Shown one piece after another: positions 25,781-32,233 of a stretch of 32,233 bases of DNA (its first letter is position 1; each line of letters starts with the position of its first letter). The notes below the pieces were generated by a model. The model saw only the letters and a list, made by a program, of their open reading frames with translations, was not told the DNA's origin and did not search any database. The stretch spans positions 1 through 32,233 of the forward strand of contig NZ_ANBE01000031.1 of NCBI RefSeq assembly GCF_000341145.1, read 5' to 3'. The position numbers were made by a program, and so were the translations under genes. Source of the stretch: Nocardiopsis xinjiangensis YIM 90004 (lineage in GTDB: Bacteria; Actinomycetota; Actinomycetes; Streptosporangiales; Streptosporangiaceae).

Positions 25781-27072
25781 CGGTCCACGCCTCCCATCAC
25801 CGGGTCGATACTGGCCACTGCGGCGATGACGTCGGCGACCGAGCCGCCCTCGCACATGGCCGCTACGGCCTGCAGGTGCACGAAGGAGGGGTCACGGAAG
25901 TGCACGCGGTAGGGGCGGGTCCCGCCGTCGCTGACCGCGTGGCAGCCCAGTTCGCCCTTGGCGCTCTCGACCGCCGAGTAGGCCTGCCCCTCGGGGACCC
26001 GGAACCCCTCGGTGACCAGCTTGAAGTGGTGGATGAGCGCCTCCATGGAGCCGCTCATGATGTGTGCGATGTGGTCGGGGGAGTTGCCCAGACCGTCGGG
26101 GCCGAGCGCGAGCTTGGACGGCCAGCCGATCTTGCTGTCCTCGATCATCACGGGCCCGGGCGCGAGCTTGTCCAGGCACTGTTCGATGATCTTGAGGCTC
26201 TCCTCCATCTCGGCCACACGCACGCGGTAACGCGCGTAGACGTCGGCGCCGTCGGAGACGGGCACGTCGAATTCGTAGTTCTCGTAGCCGCAGTAGGGCT
26301 GGGCCTTGCGCAGGTCCCAGCCCAGGCCGGCGGCGCGCGCCATCGGCCCGGTCGCGCCCAGGGACATGCAGCCGGCCAGGTTGAGGTGGGCCACGTCCTG
26401 GGTGCGGGCCAGGTAGAGCGGGTTCTCGTCCAGGAGCTTGCGCAGCACCTTGATGCGCTCGGGCATGACCTTGAGCAGCTCCTTGATCTTGCCGACCGCT
26501 CCGGGCGGCAGATCCTGGGCCACACCGCCGGGGCGCACGTAGGCATGGTTCATCCGCAGGCCCGTGATGAGCTCGAGGACGTCCAGGCACAGTTCGCGCT
26601 CACGGAAGCCGTTGGTCATGATCGTGGTCGCGCCGAGCTCCATGCCGAAGGTCGCCATCGCCACGAAGTGGGAGGACATCCGGTTGATCTCCATGACCAG
26701 GACCCGGATGACGTCGGCGCGTTCGGGCACCCGGTCGGTGATGCCGAGCAGTTTCTCGACCGCCAGGCAGAACGCCGTCTCGTTGAAGAGCGGCGTCAGG
26801 TAGTCCATGCGGGTCACGAACGTGGTCCCCTGGGTCCACGTCCGGAACTCCAGGTTCTTCTCGATGCCGGTGTGCAGGTAGCCGATCCCGACCCGCGCCT
26901 CGGTGCAGGTCTCCCCGTCCAGGGTGAGGATCAGGCGGAGCACGCCGTGGGTCGAGGGGTGCTGGGGGCCCATGTTGACGACGAGGCGCTCGGCGCTGGT
27001 GGCCTGGGCCTTCTCGATGACGTCGTCCCAGTCCCCGCCGGTCGCGTCGATGTAGTCCTCGGTGACGGTCAC
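25777..27072 (-). CDS. nuoD: NADH-quinone oxidoreductase subunit D
   Basis: This 431-residue subunit of complex I forms the quinone-binding site together with NuoB. Key parts are [15 protein letters not shown] (33-47), whose His faces the quinone headgroup, the conserved Tyr-containing [12 protein letters not shown], and the C-terminal [15 protein letters not shown]. It descends from the large subunit of [NiFe] hydrogenases and has lost the metal ligands. Here NuoC and NuoD are separate genes, unlike the fused form of E. coli. The start is GTG with GGGAGG upstream; it follows nuoC after a 46-nt gap. Confidence 0.98.
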   Translation of the reverse strand: MTVTEDYIDATGGDWDDVIEKAQATSAERLVVNMGPQHPSTHGVLRLILTLDGETCTEARVGIGYLHTGIEKNLEFRTWTQGTTFVTRMDYLTPLFNETAFCLAVEKLLGITDRVPERADVIRVLVMEINRMSSHFVAMATFGMELGATTIMTNGFRERELCLDVLELITGLRMNHAYVRPGGVAQDLPPGAVGKIKELLKVMPERIKVLRKLLDENPLYLARTQDVAHLNLAGCMSLGATGPMARAAGLGWDLRKAQPYCGYENYEFDVPVSDGADVYARYRVRVAEMEESLKIIEQCLDKLAPGPVMIEDSKIGWPSKLALGPDGLGNSPDHIAHIMSGSMEALIHHFKLVTEGFRVPEGQAYSAVESAKGELGCHAVSDGGTRPYRVHFRDPSFVHLQAVAAMCEGGSVADVIAAVASIDPVMGGVDR

Positions 27073-27118
27073 GCCGTACCTCCCTTCTGGCCGAACTCGG
27101 TGCTGGTGGTCCGTCGGG

Positions 27119-27859
27119 TCACTGGTAGGACCTCCGTTCGTCCGGCGGGGGCACGGTGGCGCCCCGGTACTCCACGGGGATGCCGCCCAACGGGTAGTCC
27201 TTGCGCTGGGGGTGGCCGTGCCAGTCGTCGGGCATCTGGATCCGGGTCAGGGCGGGGTGGCCGTCGAAGACGATCCCGAAGAAGTCCCAGGCCTCGCGCT
27301 CGTGCCAGTCGTTGGTCGGGTAGACCGACACGATCGAGGGCACGTGCGGGTCTGCGTCGGGGCAGGTGGTCTGCACCCGGATCTGGCTGTTGTGGGTGAT
27401 GGAGCGCAGGTGGTAGACCGCCTTGAGCTCCCGGCCCTCGTGTTCGGGGAAGTGCACGCCGCTGACCCCGATGCACAGCTCGTAGCGCAGGGCGGGATCG
27501 TCGCGCAGCACCCGGACCAGTTCCAGCAGGGCTTCGCGCCGCACGTGGAACGTGATCTCCCCGTTGGCGACCTCCACCCGTTCCACGGCGTCGCCGCGCT
27601 CACCCAGGGCCGTTTCCAGGGCGTCGGCGACACGGTCGTAATCGGCGGTGCGCGGGTCCTCGGGGTCGGTGAAGGGGCGGCTGCTGGAAGCGGGAGCGCT
27701 CCCCCTCACCTGGAGCCCGCCGTAGCCGGAGGTGTCGCCGGTGGTGCTCGCCCCGAACATGCCGGTGCGCTTGACCGGTGCGGCCAGGCGTTCGCGTCCC
27801 TGGACGGCGGGCAGTTCCTCGGCCTGCTCGTCGCGCTCGCGCTCGTACTCGTTGCTCAC
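27119..27859 (-). CDS. nuoC: NADH-quinone oxidoreductase subunit C
   Basis: This 246-residue peripheral subunit of complex I has the signature [22 protein letters not shown] and the ending [15 protein letters not shown]. The first 70 or so residues (acidic, then Gly/Ser-rich, including [21 protein letters not shown]) are an extension seen in actinobacteria and absent from E. coli; its use is unknown. The GTG at 27859 lies 2 nt beyond the nuoB stop, with AAGGA spanning that stop, so translation is coupled. Confidence 0.96.
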   Translation of the reverse strand: MSNEYERERDEQAEELPAVQGRERLAAPVKRTGMFGASTTGDTSGYGGLQVRGSAPASSSRPFTDPEDPRTADYDRVADALETALGERGDAVERVEVANGEITFHVRREALLELVRVLRDDPALRYELCIGVSGVHFPEHEGRELKAVYHLRSITHNSQIRVQTTCPDADPHVPSIVSVYPTNDWHEREAWDFFGIVFDGHPALTRIQMPDDWHGHPQRKDYPLGGIPVEYRGATVPPPDERRSYQ

Positions 27860-27861
27860 GT

Positions 27862-28407
27862 TCAGTCCTTGTCCACGAGCGGGAGCGAACGGCGCAGCAT
27901 CCGCTCCTCGGTCTCGGCGATCTCCTGCTCCCGGTGGGCGCCGAGCTTGGTGTTCTGCACCTTGTCGTGCAGCTTGACCACGGCGTCCAGGAGCATCTCG
28001 GGACGGGGTGGACATCCCGGCAGGTACATGTCCACGGGCACGATGTGGTCGACGCCCTGGATGATCGCGTAGTTGTTGAACATGCCGCCGCTGGAGGCGC
28101 ACACGCCCATCGCGATGACCCACTTGGGCTCGGGCATCTGGTCGTAGATCTGGCGCAGGACGGGTGCCATCTTCTGGCTGACCCGGCCGGCGACGATCAT
28201 GAGGTCGGCCTGGCGGGGCGTGGCGCCGAACTTCTCCATGCCGAAGCGGGCGATGTCGTAGTCGGGGCCGCCGGCCGACATCATCTCGATGGCGCAGCAG
28301 GCCAGACCGAACGTCGCGGGCCACATCGAGCTCTTACGGGCCAAACCCACGACCTGTTCGACGGTCGTGAGCGCGAACCCGGCGGGCAGTTTCTCTTCGA
28401 GTCCCAT
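27862..28407 (-). CDS. nuoB: NADH-quinone oxidoreductase subunit B
   Basis: This 181-residue subunit holds cluster N2, the last [4Fe-4S] centre before the quinone. Ligands are the unusual tandem pair Cys37-Cys38 in [11 protein letters not shown], Cys103 in GVCASSGG and Cys132 in PGCPPRP. The ATG follows GGAGGAGG at a normal distance, 58 nt after nuoA. The C-terminal 25 residues are charged. Sequence and length are standard for actinobacterial NuoB. Confidence 0.98.
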   Translation of the reverse strand: MGLEEKLPAGFALTTVEQVVGLARKSSMWPATFGLACCAIEMMSAGGPDYDIARFGMEKFGATPRQADLMIVAGRVSQKMAPVLRQIYDQMPEPKWVIAMGVCASSGGMFNNYAIIQGVDHIVPVDMYLPGCPPRPEMLLDAVVKLHDKVQNTKLGAHREQEIAETEERMLRRSLPLVDKD

Positions 28408-28465
28408 CAGCGGTCCTCCTCCGGGCCGGTCTGGGGGCGTGTGCCACGGATCGTGCGTGTTCCGG

Positions 28466-28825
28466 TCAGTCCCATTCGAGGCCCCCGCGACGCCATTCGT
28501 AGGCGTAGGCGATGGAGACGTTCACCAGGAAGAGCACGATCGCGATCAGGCCGAACCAGCCCAGGGCGTCGAAGTGCACGGCCCACGGGATGAGGAAGAT
28601 GATCTCGATGTCGAAGACGATGAACATCATCGCCGTCATGTAGTACTTCACGGTGAACCGGCCGCCGCCGGCCGGCTGGGGGGTGGGCTCGATGCCGCAC
28701 TCGTAGGACTGCATCTTGGCGCGGTTGTAGCGCTTGGGCCCCAGGACGGCACCGGCGACCATCGACACGACCACGAAGGCGGCGCCGATACCGCCGAGCA
28801 CGAACAGCGGTGTGTACAGCTCCAC
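28466..28825 (-). CDS. nuoA: NADH-quinone oxidoreductase subunit A
   Basis: This 119-residue, three-helix membrane subunit of complex I is the first gene of the operon. Conserved motifs are [19 protein letters not shown], with the loop Cys near the quinone channel, [25 protein letters not shown], and the end [12 protein letters not shown] prefer the GTG at 28825: AGGAGG lies six bases before it and the length is the usual 119. An ATG two codons upstream (28831) abuts AGGAGG with no spacer, a poor arrangement, and would add only two residues. Confidence 0.95.
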   Translation of the reverse strand: MELYTPLFVLGGIGAAFVVVSMVAGAVLGPKRYNRAKMQSYECGIEPTPQPAGGGRFTVKYYMTAMMFIVFDIEIIFLIPWAVHFDALGWFGLIAIVLFLVNVSIAYAYEWRRGGLEWD

Positions 28826-28871
28826 CGTCATCCTCCTTCGGACTGGCGCTCGCCCGAGGGCGTCGAAGCGC

Positions 28872-28889
28872 TTGTGATTGCTTTCACTT
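28872..28889 (-). promoter_or_regulatory. Degenerate Rex-like operator upstream of nuoA
   Basis: TTGTGATTGCTTTCACTT matches the Rex consensus TTGTGAANNNNTTCACAA at 11 of 14 fixed positions. It lies 46 nt before the nuoA start. A weaker counterpart of the perfect site at 30414-30431; function is uncertain. Confidence 0.4.
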
Positions 28890-28929
28890 GCACGGGTTCT
28901 TCTCTGGTTCGTCCCGTCGGTGTCTGGGG

Positions 28930-28953
28930 CCGGGGCGGGCGGGCCCGCCCCGG
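28930..28953 (-). terminator. GC-rich hairpin between menJ and nuoA
   Basis: CCGGGGCGGGC (28930-28940) pairs perfectly with GCCCGCCCCGG (28943-28953), 18 nt past the menJ-like gene's stop. There is no T-run on the minus strand. It could end or thin out transcription before nuoA, making reductase and complex I levels differ. Confidence 0.55.
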
Positions 28954-28971
28954 AAACGGATGCGGGACCGC

Positions 28972-30276
28972 TCAGGCGGCCGGCGCGATCCTGGAGAGGC
29001 CGTTGACGACCCGGTCCATCGCGTCGCCGTTGCTGGGCTCGGTCAGATTGGCCATCATCTTCAGCCCGAACTTCATGAGCGTGCGCTGACGCAGGCCGTA
29101 CTTGGTCGCGTACTTCATGAACTCCGGCTGGCCGATGAGCTTCACGAAACAGCGGCCGAGTGTGTAGTAACCGCCGTAGGTGTCGGCGAGCACGTCGGGG
29201 TAGCGCAGGAGCGCGCGCTCCCGGGTCTGCTGTGTGGGGCGGCCGCGGGCCTGCACGACCACGTCTGCGGCGAGGCGGCCGGCCTCCATCGCGTAGGCGA
29301 TGCCCTCGCCGTTGAAGGGGTTGACCATGCCGCCGGCGTCGCCGACGAGCATGAGGCCGCGGGCGTAGTGCGGGACCCGGTTGAAGGCCATGGGCAGGGC
29401 CGCGCCGCGGATGGAGCCGCGCTGGTTCTCCTCGGTGAAGCCCCATTCCTCGGGCATGGAGGCGGTCCAGCGCTGCAGCAGCTTGCGGTAGTTCATGTCC
29501 TGGAAGGAGGACGTGGAGTTGAGGATGCCCAGGCCCACGTTGCTGGTGCCGTCACCCACGCCGAAGACCCAGCCGTAGCCGGGCAGCAGGGCGTCCTTGT
29601 CGCCGCTGCGGTCCCACAGTTCCAGCCAGGCCTCGAGGAAGTCGTCGTTGTGGCGGGGGCTCTCGAAGTAGGTCCGTACGGCCACGCCCATGGGCCGGTC
29701 GTCGCGCTTGCGCACGCCCATGGCCACGGACAGGCGGGAGGAGTTGCCGTCGGCGGCCACCACGAGCGGGGCGCGGAAGCTCGTCGGTTCGCGGTCGGCG
29801 TTCTTGGCGTGCACCCCGACGATGCGGTTGCTGCGCTCGTCGATGATCGGGCCGGTGACGGAGGTGCGTTCCAGGAGCTTGGCACCGGCCATCACCGCGC
29901 GGTCGACCAGGATCTGGTCGAAGTCGTATCGGGTGCGCACAAGGCCGAAACCCGGGTACTCGGCCAGGTCGGGCCAGGGCAGCTCCAGGCGGGCGCCGGC
30001 GCCGACCAGGCGCAGACCGTGGTTCTGGACCCACCCCTCGTCCTCGAAGGTGATCCCCATGGCCGTCAGCTGCTTCACCGCCCTGGGCGTCAACCCGTCA
30101 CCGCAGACCTTTTCGCGGGGGAAGGAGGTCTTCTCCAGGAGAAGGACGTCCAGGCCGGCCTGGGCGAGGTAGTAGGCGGTCGTGGCGCCGGAGGGGCCGG
30201 CACCCACGACGATGACGTCGGCGTCGTATGCGATCCGCTCCCGGCCTCTGGGAGGGGAGGTGGCTGTCTCACTCAC
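28972..30276 (-). CDS. menJ: Geranylgeranyl/menaquinone reductase, MenJ-like flavoprotein
   Basis: This 434-residue FAD enzyme has the dinucleotide fold VIVVGAGPSGATTAYYLAQAG (from 21; Gly25, 27 and 30), the family signature REKVCGDGLTPRAVKQL (54-70), and the second FAD motif GLMLVGDAGGMVNPFNGEGIAYAMEAGR. The family hydrogenates isoprenoid chains. In Mycobacterium the member MenJ, encoded near menG and a polyprenyl synthase gene, saturates one unit of the menaquinone tail. The same neighbours here support that role. The GTG at 30276 has GAGGA about eight bases upstream; 51 more codons are open before it but read as non-coding. It lies between the Rex-type operator and nuoA, so it is the first gene under that site. 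Confidence 0.88.
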   Translation of the reverse strand: MSETATSPPRGRERIAYDADVIVVGAGPSGATTAYYLAQAGLDVLLLEKTSFPREKVCGDGLTPRAVKQLTAMGITFEDEGWVQNHGLRLVGAGARLELPWPDLAEYPGFGLVRTRYDFDQILVDRAVMAGAKLLERTSVTGPIIDERSNRIVGVHAKNADREPTSFRAPLVVAADGNSSRLSVAMGVRKRDDRPMGVAVRTYFESPRHNDDFLEAWLELWDRSGDKDALLPGYGWVFGVGDGTSNVGLGILNSTSSFQDMNYRKLLQRWTASMPEEWGFTEENQRGSIRGAALPMAFNRVPHYARGLMLVGDAGGMVNPFNGEGIAYAMEAGRLAADVVVQARGRPTQQTRERALLRYPDVLADTYGGYYTLGRCFVKLIGQPEFMKYATKYGLRQRTLMKFGLKMMANLTEPSNGDAMDRVVNGLSRIAPAA

Positions 30277-30390
30277 GGGTTTGGTCCTCGGCTGCTCGCG
30301 GGTGCTGCGCGACCGTCCGTTGCGGGGTGACGGCCCGGTCACTCGTGGTGCTGTATCCGTTCGGGGACGTTCGGCTTGCCCGATATGAGA

Positions 30391-30420
30391 AGTATGTCCT
30401 ACATCTCTGGGCCTTGTGAA
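30391..30420 (-). promoter_or_regulatory. Putative promoter of menJ-nuo
   Basis: On the minus strand TTCACA (30415-30420) and CATACT (30391-30396) are 18 nt apart, close to the sigma-70 type consensus at the -35 (5 of 6) and moderate at the -10 (4 of 6). The -35 lies within the Rex-like operator. The predicted transcript would have a leader of about 105 nt before the menJ-like gene. Confidence 0.5.
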
Positions 30421-30431
30421 GCACTTCACAA
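30414..30431. promoter_or_regulatory. Rex operator (perfect consensus match)
   Basis: TTGTGAAGCACTTCACAA is an inverted repeat of 8-bp arms around 2 nt. It matches all 14 fixed positions of TTGTGAANNNNTTCACAA, the operator of Rex, the repressor described in Streptomyces coelicolor that leaves DNA when the NADH/NAD+ ratio rises. It lies 138 nt before the menJ-like start and covers the predicted -35 box, so binding would block RNA polymerase. The rex gene itself is not in the window. Confidence 0.8.
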
Positions 30432-30622
30432 ACCTCTTTTCCGAAGTCTAGACCACTCCTGACCCCCATAGCGAACCCCAGGGGGTATGAAGAGCACGCG
30501 ATACACAAAATTCTCATTGGACTCAGATCCCCCACCAGGAACGAATGCTGCTATTCGGTGGCAAACATGCAGCTCAGGTTTACTTCAGGCCCGGCCGACC
30601 GCCCCGAGGCCCCCGGAGACAC

Positions 30623-30655
30623 AAAAACCCCGAGGAAGCGGAGCATCCTCGGGGT
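30623..30655 (-). terminator. Rho-independent terminator of menG
   Basis: ACCCCGAGGA (30627-30636) pairs perfectly with TCCTCGGGGT (30646-30655) around a 9-nt loop. On the minus strand it is followed by five T. It lies about 95 nt after the menG stop and separates menG from the menJ-nuo transcript. Confidence 0.88.
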
Positions 30656-30680
30656 ACACAGGGCTTTTGCCCTCTCGCCT

Positions 30681-30710
30681 CTCACGGTGAAACGTGAGGC
30701 TTTTATGGTT
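30681..30710. other. Hairpin with plus-strand T-runs in the menG 3' region
   Basis: CTCACG and CGTGAG (30681-30698) form a 6-bp stem. On the plus strand it is followed by TTTT, ATGG and a T-run, like a terminator for transcription moving toward menG. No plus-strand gene lies to its left, so it may stop antisense transcription or shape the menG mRNA end. Confidence 0.4.
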
Positions 30711-30714
30711 TTTT

Positions 30715-30730
30715 ATGCATGCGCATGCAT
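30715..30730. repeat. 16-bp perfect palindrome after menG
   Basis: ATGCATGCGCATGCAT reads the same on both strands and lies 21 nt after the menG stop codon. It could be a protein-binding site or an mRNA-end stem; no known factor is recognised. Confidence 0.6.
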
Positions 30731-30750
30731 GTATGGGCGTTATGCCGGTT

Positions 30751-31461
30751 TTACTTGTCGCGGAAACCCCGGTGCATGGCCACGATGCCGGTCGACAGGT
30801 TGCGCCAAGCGACCCTCGACCACCCGGCCTCCTGCAGTCGCCGTGCCAGCTCGGGCTGCTTGGGCCAGGCCATGATCGACTCGGACAGGTAGTCGTAGGA
30901 CTCCCCGCTGCCGGACACCAGGCTCGCGATCCTGGGAAGCGCACCCATGAGGTAGGTGGCGTAGAGCTTGTCGACGAACTCCACCGGGATGTGACTGAAC
31001 TCGCAGATGACCATCCGCCCGCCGGGCTTGGTCACGCGGTGCAGCTCTCCCAGAGCCTGATCGACGTCGGCGACGTTGCGCAGGCCGAACGAGATGGTGA
31101 CGGCGTCGAAGGTCTCGTCGGCGAAGGGCAGACGCAGGGCATCGCCGGCGACGAAGGTCACCCCGCCGCGGGAGGCGCCTCCGCGGCGCTGCACCCCGGT
31201 GCGCAGCATGCCCAGGGAGAAGTCGGAGGCGATCACCCGGGCGCCCTTGACGGCGATGGACTCGGAGGAGGTTCCGGTCCCCGCGGCCAGGTCGAGGACC
31301 AGCTCACCGCTCTGCGCGTCGACCGCGTCGACCACGGCCTTGCGCCAGATGCGGTCCTGGCCGAGCGAGATGACGTCGTTGACGAGGTCGTAGTTCTCAG
31401 CGATGCCGTCGAACATCGCCGCGACGTCCTGAGGCTTCTTGTCGAGCTTGGCGCGGGTCAT
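30751..31461 (-). CDS. menG: Demethylmenaquinone methyltransferase
   Basis: This 236-residue class I methyltransferase uses S-adenosylmethionine to methylate demethylmenaquinone, the last step of menaquinone synthesis. Family marks are [21 protein letters not shown] near the N-terminus, the SAM-binding [11 protein letters not shown] (56-66), [25 protein letters not shown] (the UbiE/MenG signature) and [14 protein letters not shown]. The ATG at 31461 lacks a Shine-Dalgarno sequence; a TAGTCT hexamer ends 6 nt before it, so the mRNA may be leaderless. A strong terminator follows, so it is transcribed apart from menJ and nuo although all point the same way. In actinomycetes menaquinone is the sole quinone, the substrate for the complex I encoded next. 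Confidence 0.96.
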   Translation of the reverse strand: MTRAKLDKKPQDVAAMFDGIAENYDLVNDVISLGQDRIWRKAVVDAVDAQSGELVLDLAAGTGTSSESIAVKGARVIASDFSLGMLRTGVQRRGGASRGGVTFVAGDALRLPFADETFDAVTISFGLRNVADVDQALGELHRVTKPGGRMVICEFSHIPVEFVDKLYATYLMGALPRIASLVSGSGESYDYLSESIMAWPKQPELARRLQEAGWSRVAWRNLSTGIVAMHRGFRDK

Positions 31462-31467
31462 GGACCA

Positions 31468-31473
31468 AGACTA
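31468..31473 (-). promoter_or_regulatory. Putative -10 element of a leaderless menG promoter
   Basis: TAGTCT on the minus strand ends 6 nt before the menG ATG and fits TANNNT. There is no ribosome site. The -35 region is GC-rich and shows no good match. Confidence 0.35.
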
Positions 31474-31610
31474 AAGGGCCCGCACACGCGGCGTGACCCG
31501 GATCCCCGGATCGGCCCGGGACCACCGCCACGGCCCTCATGTGGAGTGAGCGCCTGGCCGCCGCCGTCGACGCATGGGCCTCCCGGCACGAGGCACAAGG
31601 TCTGGTCCCG

Positions 31611-31816
31611 CTCAACCACACGAAGGGCTCTCCCCCGAATCACCTACAACGGCGCTGGGCCTCCCCAACCACAAGAAAGCCAAATACTCCACCACACAAA
31701 GGGTTCAGCCTCAGCGCAGGTGCACGGTGCAAGTTCTCCCGAGTCACAAGAAACCCAGACGCTCCACCACACAAAGGGTCGAGCCCCAGTGCACGTGCAC
31801 GGTGCAAGCTCTCCCC
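31611..31816. repeat. Three imperfect tandem repeats of about 75 bp
   Basis: Copies begin at 31611, 31687 and 31762 with CTC(A/C)ACCACAC(G/A)AAGGG, a spacing of 76 and 75 nt. Copies 2 and 3 share long stretches including TGCACGGTGCAAG and CTCTCCC; copy 1 is more diverged. The third copy stops about 20 nt early. GTGCACGTGCAC inside copy 3 is palindromic. No reading frame is convincing, and the unit is far too long for CRISPR repeats. Confidence 0.75.
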
Positions 31817-32195
31817 GCCTCAGACTCTCTCTTCTTTTCCAGGGAGTGTTCGTGGTTACCGTCTGTGGTTCCGTGTCCCGTTCTTGGGGCCGGGTTTCGT
31901 CTGTGGCTGGGGTTCAACCCCCTGGCGTGCGGCTCTGCGCATACCTTCTCCCACCCCTGTGGGGAAGGGCCTTCCCCCGGGCCGGACCAAGGACAAAGCG
32001 CGGGCTCACGCGTCCCCCGTGCGTGGGTGCCTGAGGGGCTCCGGGCGTCCAGATACCGCGTAAGCATGGCTCGGGAGACCACCGCGCGGAACGCGCAAGG
32101 GGGCCTTCGGCCCAAGGGGCGACGCACCGCGCGAGGACTGGGGTTGAGCAACCCGACCCCCGTGGGGAAGGGAGCCCCAGTGCACCGTTCCGGCC

Positions 32196-32233
32196 TCAGC
32201 CGTCCTTGGTCTCGGCCTTGGCAGGCTCGCCGC
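32196..32233 (-). CDS. Possible C-terminal end of a further gene (partial)
   Basis: On the minus strand the last 38 nt read GEPAKAETKDG then TGA, with G or C at the third codon positions except one. An Ala/Lys/Glu-rich tail is typical of many actinobacterial proteins, but 11 codons are too few to name a product or to be sure it is coding. Confidence 0.3.
   Translation of the reverse strand, partial: GEPAKAETKDG

Larger units (their letters stand above)
30277..30750. other. Regulatory intergenic region between menG and menJ
   Basis: No gene is supported here. From the menG side it contains a 16-bp palindrome, a hairpin, a second small hairpin and the menG terminator, then about 180 nt without clear features, then the Rex operator and promoter of the menJ-nuo unit and its leader. 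GC content is visibly lower than in the flanking genes. Confidence 0.7.
31462..32195. other. Gene-poor region upstream of menG
   Basis: About 730 nt without a supported gene. It contains the menG promoter, the 75-bp repeats (31611-31816), a T-rich stretch near 31840-31910 and several small GC hairpins such as GGGGAAGG with CCTTCCCC near 31960-31980. I checked for tRNA: one GGGGTTCAACCCC stretch near 31911 resembles a T-arm but no other arm fits. Confidence 0.55.

Noticed and set aside
28972..30429. Longer start of the menJ-like gene (51 extra codons)
   Set aside because: The extension is Arg/Pro/Thr-rich, has no ribosome site, and would overlap the Rex operator and promoter.
31611..31816. 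Possible CRISPR array
   Set aside because: Units are about 75 bp, imperfect and directly adjacent; there are no short identical repeats with unique spacers and no cas genes.
31905..31925. tRNA T-arm-like GGGGTTCAACCCC
   Set aside because: No acceptor, D or anticodon arm can be folded around it.
31539..32063. Plus-strand open frame of 174 codons across the 75-bp repeats
   Set aside because: The repeats are 75-76 nt apart so the frame is not kept evenly, the residues are Pro/Ser/Arg-rich, and no start signal is seen.

Overview
The window is chromosomal DNA from a high-GC Gram-positive actinomycete. Evidence includes very high GC at third codon positions, many GTG starts, chains of 4-nt gene overlaps, menaquinone rather than ubiquinone genes, actinobacterial-type complex I proteins, and several genes with a -10-like hexamer 6-7 nt before the start codon (leaderless style). 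A Nocardiopsis-like member of the Streptosporangiales is my best guess; this is inferred from gene style, not from a database match.

Left part (1-7 kb, mostly minus strand): a membrane acyltransferase; two tandem paralogous genes for small secreted lysozyme-like proteins, each followed by a hairpin terminator; a three-gene unit of small membrane protein, NarL-type sensor kinase and response regulator, bracketed by two related hairpins; and msrA. Middle-left part (7-11.4 kb, plus strand): a RarD-type transporter, two adjacent secreted low-complexity proteins of unknown function and two small charged proteins.

Core (11.7-31.5 kb, minus strand): a respiratory block. In transcription order it runs menG (last methylation of menaquinone), a menJ-like geranylgeranyl/menaquinone reductase, the complete 14-gene NADH dehydrogenase operon nuoA-N, and a long-chain polyprenyl diphosphate synthase that probably makes the menaquinone side chain. 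Complex I therefore sits among genes that make and modify its own electron acceptor. Upstream of menJ and nuo lies a perfect match to the published operator of Rex, the NADH/NAD+-sensing repressor of actinomycetes. It overlaps a good -35 element, and a weaker match lies just before nuoA. The sequence thus suggests that complex I is controlled by the redox state of its own substrate.

Right end (31.5-32.2 kb): about 0.7 kb without a convincing gene, holding three imperfect 75-bp tandem repeats, then perhaps the last codons of a further minus-strand gene. Most of the window is ordinary core genome. I found no CRISPR array, insertion sequence, phage or tRNA, and no clearly new multi-gene system. 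The points most worth following are the Rex sites, the secreted paralog pair, the structured menG 3' region and the terminal repeats.
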